31,224 nucleotides of DNA from a virus. The stretch spans positions 1 to 31,224 of the IMG/VR virus record IMGVR_UViG_3300035703_000316. One strand, 5' to 3'. Positions within the stretch are counted from its first letter, which is position 1. Each line of letters starts with the position of its first letter. The notes below the pieces were generated by a model, which saw only the letters and a program-made list of their open reading frames with translations, made no database searches and was not told where the DNA came from. The translations under genes and the position numbers were made by a program. This document shows, piece after piece, positions 5,518 through 13,918 of this stretch.

Positions 5518-6396
5518 ATGGCACAGTTGATTGACTTGGCCGTGCGGCATGTCCGCGAAAACAATCTCAAGGGACGAACGCCGATCTACTCGGCCGCGAG
5601 GTTCGTCCGGTTGGTAGGTGATGTGGCTCCGGAATCAATCACGACGGACCATCTCAACCAATACCGTCAGGCCTGTGCAGGCCTCTCGCCAAAGACCATC
5701 GAAAGCAGTATCGGAAACATTCTTACCATCGTGTCAGAAATGACCGGCCGCAAGATTCCGGCAGGGAAACGGCTGAAACTGAAAAAGCCCGTGCCGCGTC
5801 CGGTTCCTGATGATGCCGTCAACGCGGTCTATGAGCTGGCTCCGCAATGGCTGAAAGGCTGGATCGCACTAACAGTCTGGACCGGTCTTCGAGTCGGTGA
5901 CGGAGTGGAGCTAATGTGGGAGATTGCCGGAACAGATCCCGGCTCAGTGCTGCGGACAAACGCGGGCAAAACTGGAAAGCAGCACGTTTTCCCCATGCCC
6001 GACTGGCTTCGTCAGATCGTCGCTGATTCGCCGTTCCCTCGTGAATACTGCCTTGAAAACACAAAGAAATATGTGCGAGCACAAATCTACTTGTGCTGCG
6101 AATCGGCAGGCATCCGCAAATGGGGGCCAAAGAACCTACGGCAAAGAGCAATCACGGAATGGAGCAAAGCCAACGCGACTGCTGGAGCCATTCTGCACGG
6201 GTGCGGCCTAGGCGTCATGCACCACTATTTAGACCCGCTATCAGTGCTCGAATCGGCCATGCACCGCGTCCGCGTTCCATCCTGCTTCGGGGCTGTCGTG
6301 TCTTCCGAGGATTCGCTGCTGTCGGCTTATCGTCGGCTCGATCCGGCGGCACAGGGGCTGGTGAGTATGACGGCGGAGAGGTTGGCGGCTGGTTGA
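5518..6396 (+). CDS. Divergent tyrosine recombinase (phage integrase)
   Basis: A 292-residue protein with a short N-terminal SAM-like DNA-binding half (residues 1-90) and a tyrosine-recombinase catalytic half. Candidate active residues: Arg125 in WTGLRVGDGVEL, Lys151/154 in NAGKTGKQHVF, Arg208 in GPKNLRQRAITEW (the family's HxLR box has Lys in place of His), His227 in ILHGCGLG, and Tyr237 in MHHYLDP. The enzyme would integrate or excise the phage, or resolve multimers. AAAGG lies nine bases before the ATG. The protein is divergent, and its C-terminal tail after the tyrosine is long (about 55 residues). It is followed by a strong terminator. Confidence 0.82.
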   Translation: MAQLIDLAVRHVRENNLKGRTPIYSAARFVRLVGDVAPESITTDHLNQYRQACAGLSPKTIESSIGNILTIVSEMTGRKIPAGKRLKLKKPVPRPVPDDAVNAVYELAPQWLKGWIALTVWTGLRVGDGVELMWEIAGTDPGSVLRTNAGKTGKQHVFPMPDWLRQIVADSPFPREYCLENTKKYVRAQIYLCCESAGIRKWGPKNLRQRAITEWSKANATAGAILHGCGLGVMHHYLDPLSVLESAMHRVRVPSCFGAVVSSEDSLLSAYRRLDPAAQGLVSMTAERLAAG

Positions 6397-6414
6397 TTTA
6401 CAGCAAAACTGGGA

Positions 6415-6440
6415 GCCGGTCAAAACACCGGCATTTTTTT
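6415..6440 (+). terminator. Rho-independent terminator after the integrase gene
   Basis: GCCGGT-CAAAAC-ACCGGC followed by A and seven T residues. A perfect 6-bp GC-rich stem, six-base loop and T-run, 19 bases after the integrase stop. Confidence 0.88.
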
Positions 6441-6512
6441 AATGCACCACTCAAAAACATTGGCGTTTTTGTTTTAGGGCAAACAATTGAGCGCCGGTCT
6501 CAGCAAACACAA

Positions 6513-6561
6513 AACGCAGCGAGCTATCCCCGATCGAGGATAGCCCTTCCCAGACTGCGTT
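6513..6561 (-). terminator. Nested inverted repeat, probable end of the late operon
   Basis: An outer 7-bp repeat AACGCAG/CTGCGTT (6513-6519, 6555-6561) encloses an inner perfect 7-bp repeat GCTATCC/GGATAGC (6523-6529, 6538-6544). On the minus strand the structure runs into GCGTTTTGTGTTTG, T-rich enough for a weak terminator, 30 bases beyond the last late gene. The interval between integrase and late operon is also the natural place for attP, so a recombination or protein-binding role is an alternative. Confidence 0.5.
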
Positions 6562-6589
6562 GGTCCGGTTCATGACGCCGGGGCCGTAA

Positions 6590-6781
6590 CTATGACTTCA
6601 GCCGTTTCTCCTGCTCCCGAATCTCCTGAGCTTTCCTGATATTCTCAACCGCCTCCTGCCGCAATTCCCGCTCGAACTGTTCCTGCTGGCTTTCGGCAAA
6701 TCCTGTCCCAAGCAACCTTGCGGCACAGACCAAAAGAACACAAACCACGGCACACAAGAAGAGAATTGCAATAGCTTTCAT
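6590..6781 (-). CDS. Small membrane-anchored coiled-coil protein, 63 residues
   Basis: Last gene of the late operon, starting on the ATGA overlap with the preceding large tail-tip gene. One N-terminal hydrophobic helix (residues 3-26, AIAILFLCAVVCVLLVCAAR) is followed by a highly charged helix (QQEQFERELRQEAVENIRKA, then QEIREQEKRLKS). A possible lipobox-like LLVCAA is present. The topology resembles spanin-type or other lysis accessory proteins, but length and position do not settle it. Confidence 0.6.
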   Translation of the reverse strand: MKAIAILFLCAVVCVLLVCAARLLGTGFAESQQEQFERELRQEAVENIRKAQEIREQEKRLKS

Positions 6782-9132
6782 AGTTCGTTGTCCACGATGT
6801 TGCCGTAAGCGTAGACGAAATCGCCTTCAAGCCACGCATAAAGAGGCTGGCTGATCGTCTGAGCGCCTTTCGTGCCCCATGCTCTGGACCAGATCTCGTC
6901 AGCGGTTGCGATGTCGTAACCAGCGATGCCAGGCGTAGCGAATGGAGTTGCCGTTTGAATCTCGATCGACACGTCACCTGGCCGCGTTGAAAAGTACGCT
7001 GCTGGTATGTATCCACTGCCTGACGTGAATCCATTCGTGGTCAAAAATTGGAACCACAAGCCCCGTTCAATCGCAGCAACTGGATTGTTCTCAACTTCGA
7101 TGTCTGAAAAAATCACCTGAACGTTGCTGCCAAAGCCCGGCGGGTCTGAATTCTCGCCGAGCAACGAAAGCAATTCGGTGATTATCTCGGATGTCGTTGC
7201 ATACCAGTCAATCCAGCCTGTTGTGGCATTATTGGCAAATCGAAAACGGAATTGCTGTGGCTCTGCTGATCTAACTGTCGGTTCCGGCCAGAATCGAATA
7301 GTGAAAGTGTGATCAACTTCCGTTTCAGGTACATAGCCAAATCGAGTCACCGCACCGTAGCTAATGCCGAAAACACTGCTGCCATCTGCCCCGAATGCTG
7401 TCGCGCCGAGCCGAAGCAAATCGCCGTTGACATAGGTATCAGAACCGTCCGTGTTTGTTCGAAAGACGTTGTTTGGCCGGTCTGGATCTGTGTATCGGCC
7501 ATCGTACCCCCACGTTAGATAACTGCCGGGGGTTCCATCGTACATCGCCGTTGATGACTTATTGTTTGGGGCTGTGATAGACGAGTATTTCGTTTCAAGC
7601 TCAACGGTCGTCGTGTCTGAAACAGCGATTCTCGCCGCGTTGCGATATCGTGCCCCATCAAACAGCTTTGCATTGATTGGGCAAATGACGTAACCGCTTT
7701 CGCAGGGAATTATCAAAGGCATCGCCATTTCCGCGTTGCAGTAAGTCTGCCAGCCAAATGACCACGCACCGCCTGATATGGTCCACTTCTCGACTACGTT
7801 GGCCTTGATGCTGTCGCCTGTGCCTCTGAGTTGCGGCGTTAGCACGACACTATCAGACGGCCCGGAACCGATTGAGCGAATCCCCAACACGTTGAGGCCG
7901 CTCACCGTTGGATTGCTGCCGGTCTCGGAGAACATTCGCAGCGTTGGCCGATCTGCCGAATAGCCGAACTCATAGCCGACCGCTGATGTCATCGCCCCTG
8001 TGCCGGTATCATACGCCGCCGCACATGATCCCGCCCGGCGGCTGTCCTCGACCGGATCCGCGTTGTCATCGACTGTAACGCGAAGATGCCGAATCGCGTA
8101 GGCATACGTCACATGCAGATTTCCAGCCGTCTCCGTGATAACTGTTGAATCCCAAAACCCATCGGTGCCTTGAGCAGCTTTGAAAACTTCCATTGCCGCT
8201 TCAAGTGCGGTGATGAATGTGGCCGTGTTGTCGGTCGCAGATGTGTAGGTAAACGTTGCACCGCCACCGTCAAATGTAAATGACCAGTCCGAACCAATAG
8301 ACACCGCACTTACCGACAGAATCACCTGAGCGGTCGTGAAGGGAAAGATTGAAAACGTTTCGGTATACGTGTTCGTTGGCGTGACACCGCTTGCCGTGTA
8401 AGTGTCCGTTGCAGAAATGCTGGCGATATCCCCGCCGCTGACACTCCATTCCACGTCAATCGAGATTGGCAGCAGTGGCCACGGTCCGCCCGTTGCTGTT
8501 GCTGCAACACAATCGCTGGTCGCCTCGAACAGTGTTTCCACGGCTGCCGCTGTGGAATTGTACGGAATCGTGATTGTTTCGTTCGACGTGCGAGTCTTCA
8601 GATAGACGTTGCCGTTTTGCTGCCCATGCGCGTGAAGGATGTACTCTTTGTTGACCGTGTTCGTGTTGTAGTCGACAAACTCAATGAATGGCAGCCGTTC
8701 GCCAACGATGACGTAATCCCCACCGGACAGGGCTGCAGCGTTGTCAATCGTCAGCCCTGTCATGAGACCGACGAATGACGTTCCAATCACATCGCAGAAG
8801 AATCCTGCCATTGTCGCCGACTCGACAACCGTTCCGTCAGTGCTGTCGAGCTTTGTGATTGTCAACGCTTCTGCGGAGTTTGGTGCGAGCGTTCCCGAGT
8901 TGCGATTGCCGCAAGCGTTGTAGGCTGGATAGGCTCCGGCAGCGATTGCGTATTTGTTAAGAGTTGCTGAAAGATTTGGAACCACACCGGAGATTGCATC
9001 AAGGCCGTAATGATGTCGCCAGTGTGCTCCCGGCCCGTATTCCCATACAGTTGTGCCGTCCGTCTTGTCGATGCCCTTGATAGTCACCGCTTTGACCTGT
9101 GAACAACAACTGCAGGCGAGTTGCATTTTCAT
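6778..9132 (-). CDS. Large tail-tip or adhesin-like protein with PQQ-propeller-like repeats
   Basis: A 784-residue protein, the last large gene of the tail module. Several stretches resemble PQQ/WD-type propeller blades: IKGIDKTDGTTVWEYGPG near the N-terminus, ITKLDSTDGTVVESATMAG near residue 90, and GYDIATADEIWSRAWGTKG with YAWLEGDFVYAYGNIVDNEL at the C-terminus. The middle is rich in Thr, Ser and Asn with beta-strand patterns. A cysteine cluster (ACSCC) is near residue 6. I start at the ATG at 9132, three bases beyond the preceding stop, rather than ten codons earlier. Role in host contact is inferred from size, position and composition. Confidence 0.65.
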   Translation of the reverse strand: MKMQLACSCCSQVKAVTIKGIDKTDGTTVWEYGPGAHWRHHYGLDAISGVVPNLSATLNKYAIAAGAYPAYNACGNRNSGTLAPNSAEALTITKLDSTDGTVVESATMAGFFCDVIGTSFVGLMTGLTIDNAAALSGGDYVIVGERLPFIEFVDYNTNTVNKEYILHAHGQQNGNVYLKTRTSNETITIPYNSTAAAVETLFEATSDCVAATATGGPWPLLPISIDVEWSVSGGDIASISATDTYTASGVTPTNTYTETFSIFPFTTAQVILSVSAVSIGSDWSFTFDGGGATFTYTSATDNTATFITALEAAMEVFKAAQGTDGFWDSTVITETAGNLHVTYAYAIRHLRVTVDDNADPVEDSRRAGSCAAAYDTGTGAMTSAVGYEFGYSADRPTLRMFSETGSNPTVSGLNVLGIRSIGSGPSDSVVLTPQLRGTGDSIKANVVEKWTISGGAWSFGWQTYCNAEMAMPLIIPCESGYVICPINAKLFDGARYRNAARIAVSDTTTVELETKYSSITAPNNKSSTAMYDGTPGSYLTWGYDGRYTDPDRPNNVFRTNTDGSDTYVNGDLLRLGATAFGADGSSVFGISYGAVTRFGYVPETEVDHTFTIRFWPEPTVRSAEPQQFRFRFANNATTGWIDWYATTSEIITELLSLLGENSDPPGFGSNVQVIFSDIEVENNPVAAIERGLWFQFLTTNGFTSGSGYIPAAYFSTRPGDVSIEIQTATPFATPGIAGYDIATADEIWSRAWGTKGAQTISQPLYAWLEGDFVYAYGNIVDNEL

Positions 9133-9134
9133 GC

Positions 9135-9500
9135 TTAGGCTCTCGCATTCATGGCGTGACAATCGCCAAAAAAGTGCCAGTGGTTATCTATCCACCGGGC
9201 ATACCCAAACGTGTCCACGACGTGATTCGCGTTTTCTGAATGATTCCATACAGTAATCTGCTTGGCCGTTTCCGTGTATTCTTCGTCGGTCGTGCTCCAT
9301 TCGCAGACAGTCGCCGTACAGCTTGTCGGGCCTGTCAATGCGTGTGATGCTGCGGGAAGGTCATCATCAAGAATTACAACAAACTGGCCAACTAATGGAC
9401 GCTGTGCAATTTCTGTGAACGGCTGCTGCCTTGTACCAATCACATGCAGCAGCGATTCTGCATCCTCGCGAGCAAAACCATATGTCCGCTCATCTGGCAT
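9135..9500 (-). CDS. Tail-module protein of unknown function, 121 residues
   Basis: Starts MPDERTYGFAREDAESLLHV with GAGG seven bases upstream. The C-terminal half contains SCTATVCEWSTTDEEYTETA, then ITVWNHSENANHVVDTFGYA and IDNHWHFFGDC, which looks like a small beta domain. It lies between a structural protein and the large tail-tip gene, so it is probably a virion or assembly protein. I know no named family with confidence. Confidence 0.68.
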   Translation of the reverse strand: MPDERTYGFAREDAESLLHVIGTRQQPFTEIAQRPLVGQFVVILDDDLPAASHALTGPTSCTATVCEWSTTDEEYTETAKQITVWNHSENANHVVDTFGYARWIDNHWHFFGDCHAMNARA

Positions 9501-9501
9501 C

Positions 9502-10350
9502 TCAAATCCTCAGAAAATCTGCGAACGCCATTTCTTCGTACTGGTCAAATTCCAACACGGCAGGCTTTGTACCAACAGCCACCTTCGCACCAAGTCCATC
9601 GAGTCCGCCCAGAATCACGTTGCCATTGTCATCTAAATAAGGCTTGTGCTTACCGTCGCTCAAATACACGGTTCCAACATCGAGCCTCTTGTGCTTCCAC
9701 GTCTTTGAATTGTACCGCAACGCATACCGCGTCAACCGTCGTCGATTGCCGTAATAGAATCCGATGACCGATGACATCACCGTGCATAGCAGCGTGTGAA
9801 CGTCTTTGCCTTTGAAAATTGCAGAATTGACGACCTCGTTCCTCTCGAGCACCTGCTCGTCATCGACGCTGGCCGATTCAAACTGGTAGAACTCCCAAAT
9901 CGGAATGAACCGAGAACGAACGATACCCGTTTCAAACGGTTGCCCGGCACTGTTTGCGATTGCATCGCCATCAACGTCTTCCGTTAATATTTCTTGCAGC
10001 CGCTCGAACTTCGTTTCGTAAATTGGAATCCACGCAGTCGGATCTCCAGACACTGCCTGAGTGCCTTGTCGCTCCTCAACTTCGCTGCTAAATGTGGCCG
10101 TCACATCCCACAGCGTGCGTTGATCTTCCCGCCGAACCGCATCCACCGCGCGGCAAACAGCAACACCTCCGGATGACAATGTGATGCCGACCTGCGGCAG
10201 CCCCGCCGTTGACAGAACCGTCAATCTGTCCTCGGCTGCCGATGATGTGCGTACCAGATAGTGATACGTCTCATCCAGCACCGGAACGCCCCCAGACGAG
10301 CGAACCGATGATTTGCCTTGGCTTTGTTCGCCGAGCAGTGTCGCAGCCAT
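9502..10350 (-). CDS. Tail-module structural protein of unknown function, 282 residues
   Basis: Begins on a TAATG overlap with the preceding gene (MAATLLGEQSQGKSSVRSSG). Soluble, no membrane segment or signal. The N-terminal third is beta-rich (ETYHYLVRTSSAAEDRLTVL), the middle contains WIPIYETKFERLQEILTEDV, and the C-terminus has RYNSKTWKHKRLDVGTVYLS then LDDNGNVILGGLDGLGAKVA. Position after the tape measure suggests a distal-tail or baseplate-like component. No family recognised. Confidence 0.65.
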   Translation of the reverse strand: MAATLLGEQSQGKSSVRSSGGVPVLDETYHYLVRTSSAAEDRLTVLSTAGLPQVGITLSSGGVAVCRAVDAVRREDQRTLWDVTATFSSEVEERQGTQAVSGDPTAWIPIYETKFERLQEILTEDVDGDAIANSAGQPFETGIVRSRFIPIWEFYQFESASVDDEQVLERNEVVNSAIFKGKDVHTLLCTVMSSVIGFYYGNRRRLTRYALRYNSKTWKHKRLDVGTVYLSDGKHKPYLDDNGNVILGGLDGLGAKVAVGTKPAVLEFDQYEEMAFADFLRI

Positions 10351-10754
10351 TACGGCACCTGAATCCCTGTGGCCTGAATCGCCAAATCAAGCTGCGTTGT
10401 GGTCGATGCCGTGCCCAGTCGTGTCACGTAGTCGCCAGTTGACCTGTCAGCATTCGGCATTATTCCGCCCGCTGTGTCTGAAACTAGATACGTTTCTCCG
10501 ACTGTCATGGTTGCACCGACAAGAATGATCGACCCACCGAACGCTACGACGCCATACCCGTCTGTAACGCCTGGAGTCATTGCGACACCAGATGCTGCGG
10601 CCAGTGCTGACGAGGCATTTGCGTCGGCGATGACGTATTTGCCAGAACTCAACACGACTGGCTGACCGACACCTACGGTGCCACCGTATTGCACCACACG
10701 CACTTGTGTGTTCGCTGTCGGCCTGACTGCTGTAATGCTGCTAAGATCTGCCAT
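10350..10754 (-). CDS. Small beta-rich virion protein, 134 residues
   Basis: Starts MADLSSITAVRPTANTQVRV on a TAATG overlap with the tape measure stop, with AGGAG eight bases before. The sequence is Gly/Val/Thr-rich and beta-strand-like (QYGGTVGVGQPVVLSSGKYV, then ETYLVSDTAGGIMP), similar in style to capsid-cement/DUF2190-like or head-fibre proteins, although it lies on the tail side of the tape measure. A structural role is likely; the exact one is not. Confidence 0.62.
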   Translation of the reverse strand: MADLSSITAVRPTANTQVRVVQYGGTVGVGQPVVLSSGKYVIADANASSALAAASGVAMTPGVTDGYGVVAFGGSIILVGATMTVGETYLVSDTAGGIMPNADRSTGDYVTRLGTASTTTQLDLAIQATGIQVP

Positions 10755-12505
10755 TATCGAATTCTCCTGAATCCATTTTCACGAGCCTCGCTGAGCAGGC
10801 TTTCCATGAGTGCAATCTGTCGATCAGTTTTTGCGTTAGTGGCTTGCTGCTCTTTAAACATTTTTTCAGCTTGCCACGCTATTTGTGTTTCTCCCGGTGT
10901 CGGCTGCTCTGGTACGGCCGCAACCCCGATCTGTCGATTAACCTGATCGGCTGCAAATTTTACGGCCTCTGCGGAACCAGCCTCGATGCCTACACCGGGG
11001 CCACGCGAAACGTCTTCGCGACGTTTGCGGTTTTTTTCCTCTTGTTGGGCAAAGTAATCTTCTGCGGCTTTTCGAGCAGACTTAAGATCTCGCTGGAATT
11101 GCTCTTCGGCCTGCTGTGCCGCTCGCTCTTGAGCCCTCCGTGCGTCTTCGATAGCCTTCAGCCGCGCTTTCTTTTCGTCTGCGATGCGTTTCTGCTGAGC
11201 CTTCCATGCATCTTCCATTGCTTTCTTTTGAACTTCCATTGCCTTCGCTCGCATGGCAGCTTGTTCTTCAGCCGCCTTGCGTTCGGCTATAGCGACATGA
11301 TTGACGGCAGCCTGCCTTTGCTCGAACTCTGCGTTGACTGCAGCGGCTTTGTCCGCCTCTAGTTTGCGTTCCCGCTCTTCCAGCCGGTCTAAAAACGCAT
11401 TTGTCTTTTCAAAGTTAAACTCGCCCTTTTTAATATTCTCAAAGTCTTGCGTCAGTGCGGTGACAAACGCCATGCCCTTTGCAAACAGGCCAAGCAGCGT
11501 GATCGCATCGTTCAGCAATGGCTTCAAATCTTCCGACGCATCGAGCAATTGCGTTATCAGCGGCCCTAAAGCTTCACCGGCCGCCGCCAACCTCTGTTCC
11601 ATGTCACTCAGCGCGATATTGAGCTTTCCGCTGACTGTCTGTGCCAGTCGATCCGTCATGCCCTCAAACATGCCGCCCTCGGATGTCGCGTCTTGAAATG
11701 CTTGGCGAACTTCCTGTGCGGATATGCCGCCGTCTTCCATTCGCTTTTTCAGCTCAATCATCGTTTCGCCGGTGGTTTTGCTGATCTGCTGAAGCGGATT
11801 GAATCCAGCGTTGACCATTTGCAGCAAGTCTTGACCCATCAGCCGACCGGCTGCCGTCGTCTGGGAAAATGCCAGCGACAGCATTTTGAACCGCTCATTG
11901 TTGCCGCCCGTCACGTCGGACAGCATCTGCAGATTCTTCTGCACGTCCTGAGCCGCTACGCCAAAGCTCATCATTGTTTTTGTGGCTTCGGCCGCGTTGC
12001 TGAATGTCACGGGCGATTCGGCAGCAAACTTGCGAATCTGTTCAAACAGCAACTGGCCGTCTTTTGCACTGCCTGTCAATACTTCAAATGCGATGGTTGC
12101 GTCTTCAACCTGTGATGCCAGATTGATTGCCTTGGCTACGGTTTGCAGTGACAGATACGCCGCTGCTGCGCCTTTTAACGATCCTACGAGAGCCTCACTT
12201 GCCCCGGATGCACTGCTGTTTGCCTTGTTTGTCGCCGCCGTTGTTTTCGTAATTGCCGATGCCGTCTGCTTGTGCTTTTGTTCGAGATATTGCAATGCGT
12301 CAGCGTATTGCTTCGATTTCTTTCCGGCCTCAGAAAACGCACGATTGAGCAGGTCTACCTCATGTTTGTACTTTTCTGCGGGAGGCACTGACTGCCGCAT
12401 GATCGTGGCAACTTTCGTCACCTCGGACTTTGCAAGGTTTGCCCCCTCGCTGAAGTTGGACACGTCCATTCCAAGACGGACATTAAGTGCGGTAATCGTT
12501 GTCAT
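10754..12505 (-). CDS. Tape measure protein
   Basis: A 583-residue protein starting on an ATGA overlap with the tail chaperone. Residues about 95-310 form the conserved tape-measure N-terminal domain (ASQVEDATIAFEVLTGSAKD, FAAESPVTFSNAAEATKTMM, AAGRLMGQDLLQMVNAGFNP). Residues about 365-490 are a long Lys/Glu/Ala coiled coil (RKLEADKAAAVNAEFEQRQA onward). It sets tail length and is ejected with DNA. The protein is short for a siphovirus: at the usual 1.5 angstrom per residue it predicts a tail of roughly 85-90 nm. No long transmembrane stretch is obvious. Position straight after the chaperone pair confirms the call. Confidence 0.92.
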   Translation of the reverse strand: MTTITALNVRLGMDVSNFSEGANLAKSEVTKVATIMRQSVPPAEKYKHEVDLLNRAFSEAGKKSKQYADALQYLEQKHKQTASAITKTTAATNKANSSASGASEALVGSLKGAAAAYLSLQTVAKAINLASQVEDATIAFEVLTGSAKDGQLLFEQIRKFAAESPVTFSNAAEATKTMMSFGVAAQDVQKNLQMLSDVTGGNNERFKMLSLAFSQTTAAGRLMGQDLLQMVNAGFNPLQQISKTTGETMIELKKRMEDGGISAQEVRQAFQDATSEGGMFEGMTDRLAQTVSGKLNIALSDMEQRLAAAGEALGPLITQLLDASEDLKPLLNDAITLLGLFAKGMAFVTALTQDFENIKKGEFNFEKTNAFLDRLEERERKLEADKAAAVNAEFEQRQAAVNHVAIAERKAAEEQAAMRAKAMEVQKKAMEDAWKAQQKRIADEKKARLKAIEDARRAQERAAQQAEEQFQRDLKSARKAAEDYFAQQEEKNRKRREDVSRGPGVGIEAGSAEAVKFAADQVNRQIGVAAVPEQPTPGETQIAWQAEKMFKEQQATNAKTDRQIALMESLLSEARENGFRRIR

Positions 12506-13202
12506 GAAAAACCAAATGCCCGCTTGAGAATGTCGGCTTGTGCCTTTGGATGACTAATGCCGCGTGACCTACGTCTTGTTCGCTTTTGCCACTTCATCGA
12601 ATCTGATGGCATGAAATCAATCACACTCATCGGCTCCATTTTTACGCCTCGTGTCGCAGCCAGCATCGCGTTGCTTGCGTGTACTGTTGCCGCGACTGAT
12701 GCCACCTGTTCCCAATGCGATCCAAACGGCTCGCACTGGTAATAGGCCCACCACAATTCCAGAGTTCGTTCTGAAATTGAATCGAGCCACGCCTCTGGAT
12801 CGTCTATGCCGAGTTCTAAACAGACTCGACAGGCGAATCGGAGACGATGGTTTTTTCGGACTCCCCCAGCATTTCTGATGCCTCGCTGGTCTTGGCAAAC
12901 TCTTGGCAGGCTTCGGAAAGTCGCTGGTAAAATACAAGGTCGATGCTGCCAAGTTCTTTGGTTTCGCTGTCCTTGAACAGCCTCACCCCGTCTTCGTCAA
13001 TCCACATGCGAGCAACAAGCAGCAGAATCGCGTCATTCAGGTTAGTCGCAATCCACTTGCCGTCCTTGTCTACCAGTGACATTTGATACTGCGAGTGCTC
13101 CAACGGTGTCGGCCGCTGAATTCGCACGCTGTGTCCGCAGATTTGAATGTCCTTTGTTGCTCGCTTCGTGAGCTTACCTAAGGTCGCTCTCGTTAGTGTC
13201 AT
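12502..13202 (-). CDS. Tail assembly chaperone, -1 frameshift fusion product (gpGT-like)
   Basis: The downstream frame has no good start of its own and is open through the stop of the upstream chaperone. If ribosomes slip back one base in the run of six A at 12851-12856 (codons GAA AAA ACC), translation continues as NHRLRFACRVCLELGIDDPE, then WLDSISERTLELWWAYYQCE and on to 12502. That gives about 233 residues: 117 from the upstream frame plus 116 new. The new part has the typical look of gpT-type extensions (DDPEAW...WWAYY...EPFG). Its stop overlaps the tape measure start, as in phage lambda's G-GT-H order. The exact slip codon is inferred; transcript slippage on the A6 run would give the same product. 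Confidence 0.8.
12816..13202 (-). CDS. Tail assembly chaperone, short form (gpG-like)
   Basis: A 128-residue protein starting MTLTRATLGKLTKRATKDIQ on an ATGA overlap with the preceding gene and ending SDSPVESV. Residues 20-110 look like the small chaperone that coats the tape measure during tail assembly: beta-rich N-terminus then a helical acidic C-terminus (FYQRLSEACQEFAKTSEASE). Its 3' end carries the A6 slip site that gives the longer fusion product. Normal decoding terminates here. Confidence 0.82.
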   Translation of the reverse strand: MTLTRATLGKLTKRATKDIQICGHSVRIQRPTPLEHSQYQMSLVDKDGKWIATNLNDAILLLVARMWIDEDGVRLFKDSETKELGSIDLVFYQRLSEACQEFAKTSEASEMLGESEKTIVSDSPVESV

Positions 13203-13465
13203 TCGTCATCATCCTCTTTTGGTTGCAGATCTGGATCCACTGGCATAACCACGCCGCCAATTTTCAATGCTGCGGTTTCATTAACTGCCTGAATCAGTTC
13301 CGCTTTGGTTGTTTCATCAAACGAAACGATGCATTGCAGCCACGCCTCTGGCTGTTTGGGCAAGTATCCGACCTGCACATCATCGCAAAACACGATCCAC
13401 TGTTCGTGATCAACTGGCGTTCCGTTTGGAGCCTCTCCAATGTGGTCAATCAGTTTGATTTCCAT
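13199..13465 (-). CDS. Tail-module protein of unknown function, 88 residues
   Basis: The ATG at 13465 overlaps the stop of the tail tube gene (TAATG), with GAGAG upstream; an open extension of 19 codons before it runs inside the tube gene and is less likely. The protein reads MEIKLIDHIGEAPNGTPVDH, then QWIVFCDDVQVGYLPKQPEA, and ends in an acidic KEDDDE tail. It is probably a small assembly factor, since it lies between the tube protein and the chaperones. Confidence 0.68.
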   Translation of the reverse strand: MEIKLIDHIGEAPNGTPVDHEQWIVFCDDVQVGYLPKQPEAWLQCIVSFDETTKAELIQAVNETAALKIGGVVMPVDPDLQPKEDDDE

Positions 13466-13917
13466 TATGTCTCTCGCGTCTGTGATAGGGATTCGCCTGT
13501 CATTTTTAACGTGAATTCGCAATCCATCGTTTCGTTGTTCGCGAGCTGCGGAAACGCTACGCGACTAAAGAATGCTTTGCCTGTAATCGTTCCGCGCGTG
13601 ACACCGCTAGTTGCTGTGCTTAGTTGCGGCAACGTCACCGTAACTGTCGCAACCGTGCCGTCAATTGGCGGTAGCCCCAGAGATGGACTAAACCGAACCA
13701 CGCCGCTAATTTCATTCGGTACGGCGAGATCATGCGGGTCATTTCGCGAAAAACCAGTGTCTGCCAGCAGCGTGACATCACGCTCGCCAAGCGTCCATTC
13801 GCCCGGATTGATTGATACGACATTCCCGGCCCACGCTGTTGTGATACCGGTTGTCTGTGCTCCACCGAGCGTAAGCGTTGCTGTGTTTCCTGTTTTGAAT
13901 CGTGTTCCAGTTGACAT
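13465..13917 (-). CDS. Major tail (tube) protein
   Basis: A 150-residue beta-rich protein: MSTGTRFKTGNTATLTLGGA, then NPGEWTLGERDVTLLADTGF and MDCEFTLKMTGE near the C-terminus. Length, beta pattern and position (after the tail-completion protein and before the chaperone) fit a siphovirus tail tube protein; the assignment rests on context more than on a recognised motif. Two bases separate it from the preceding gene. Confidence 0.72.
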   Translation of the reverse strand: MSTGTRFKTGNTATLTLGGAQTTGITTAWAGNVVSINPGEWTLGERDVTLLADTGFSRNDPHDLAVPNEISGVVRFSPSLGLPPIDGTVATVTVTLPQLSTATSGVTRGTITGKAFFSRVAFPQLANNETMDCEFTLKMTGESLSQTRET

Positions 13918-13918
13918 T

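Noticed and set aside
5472-5534. 20-codon leader frame before the integrase
   Set aside because: No ribosome site and no known similar leader; overlap with the integrase start is probably chance.
6093-6575. 160-residue plus-strand frame
   Set aside because: It covers the integrase end, its terminator and the nested repeat in another frame; no protein features.
12617-12952. 111-residue minus-strand frame in the tail chaperone region
   Set aside because: Third frame across the frameshift fusion; the -1 frame gives the recognised extension instead.
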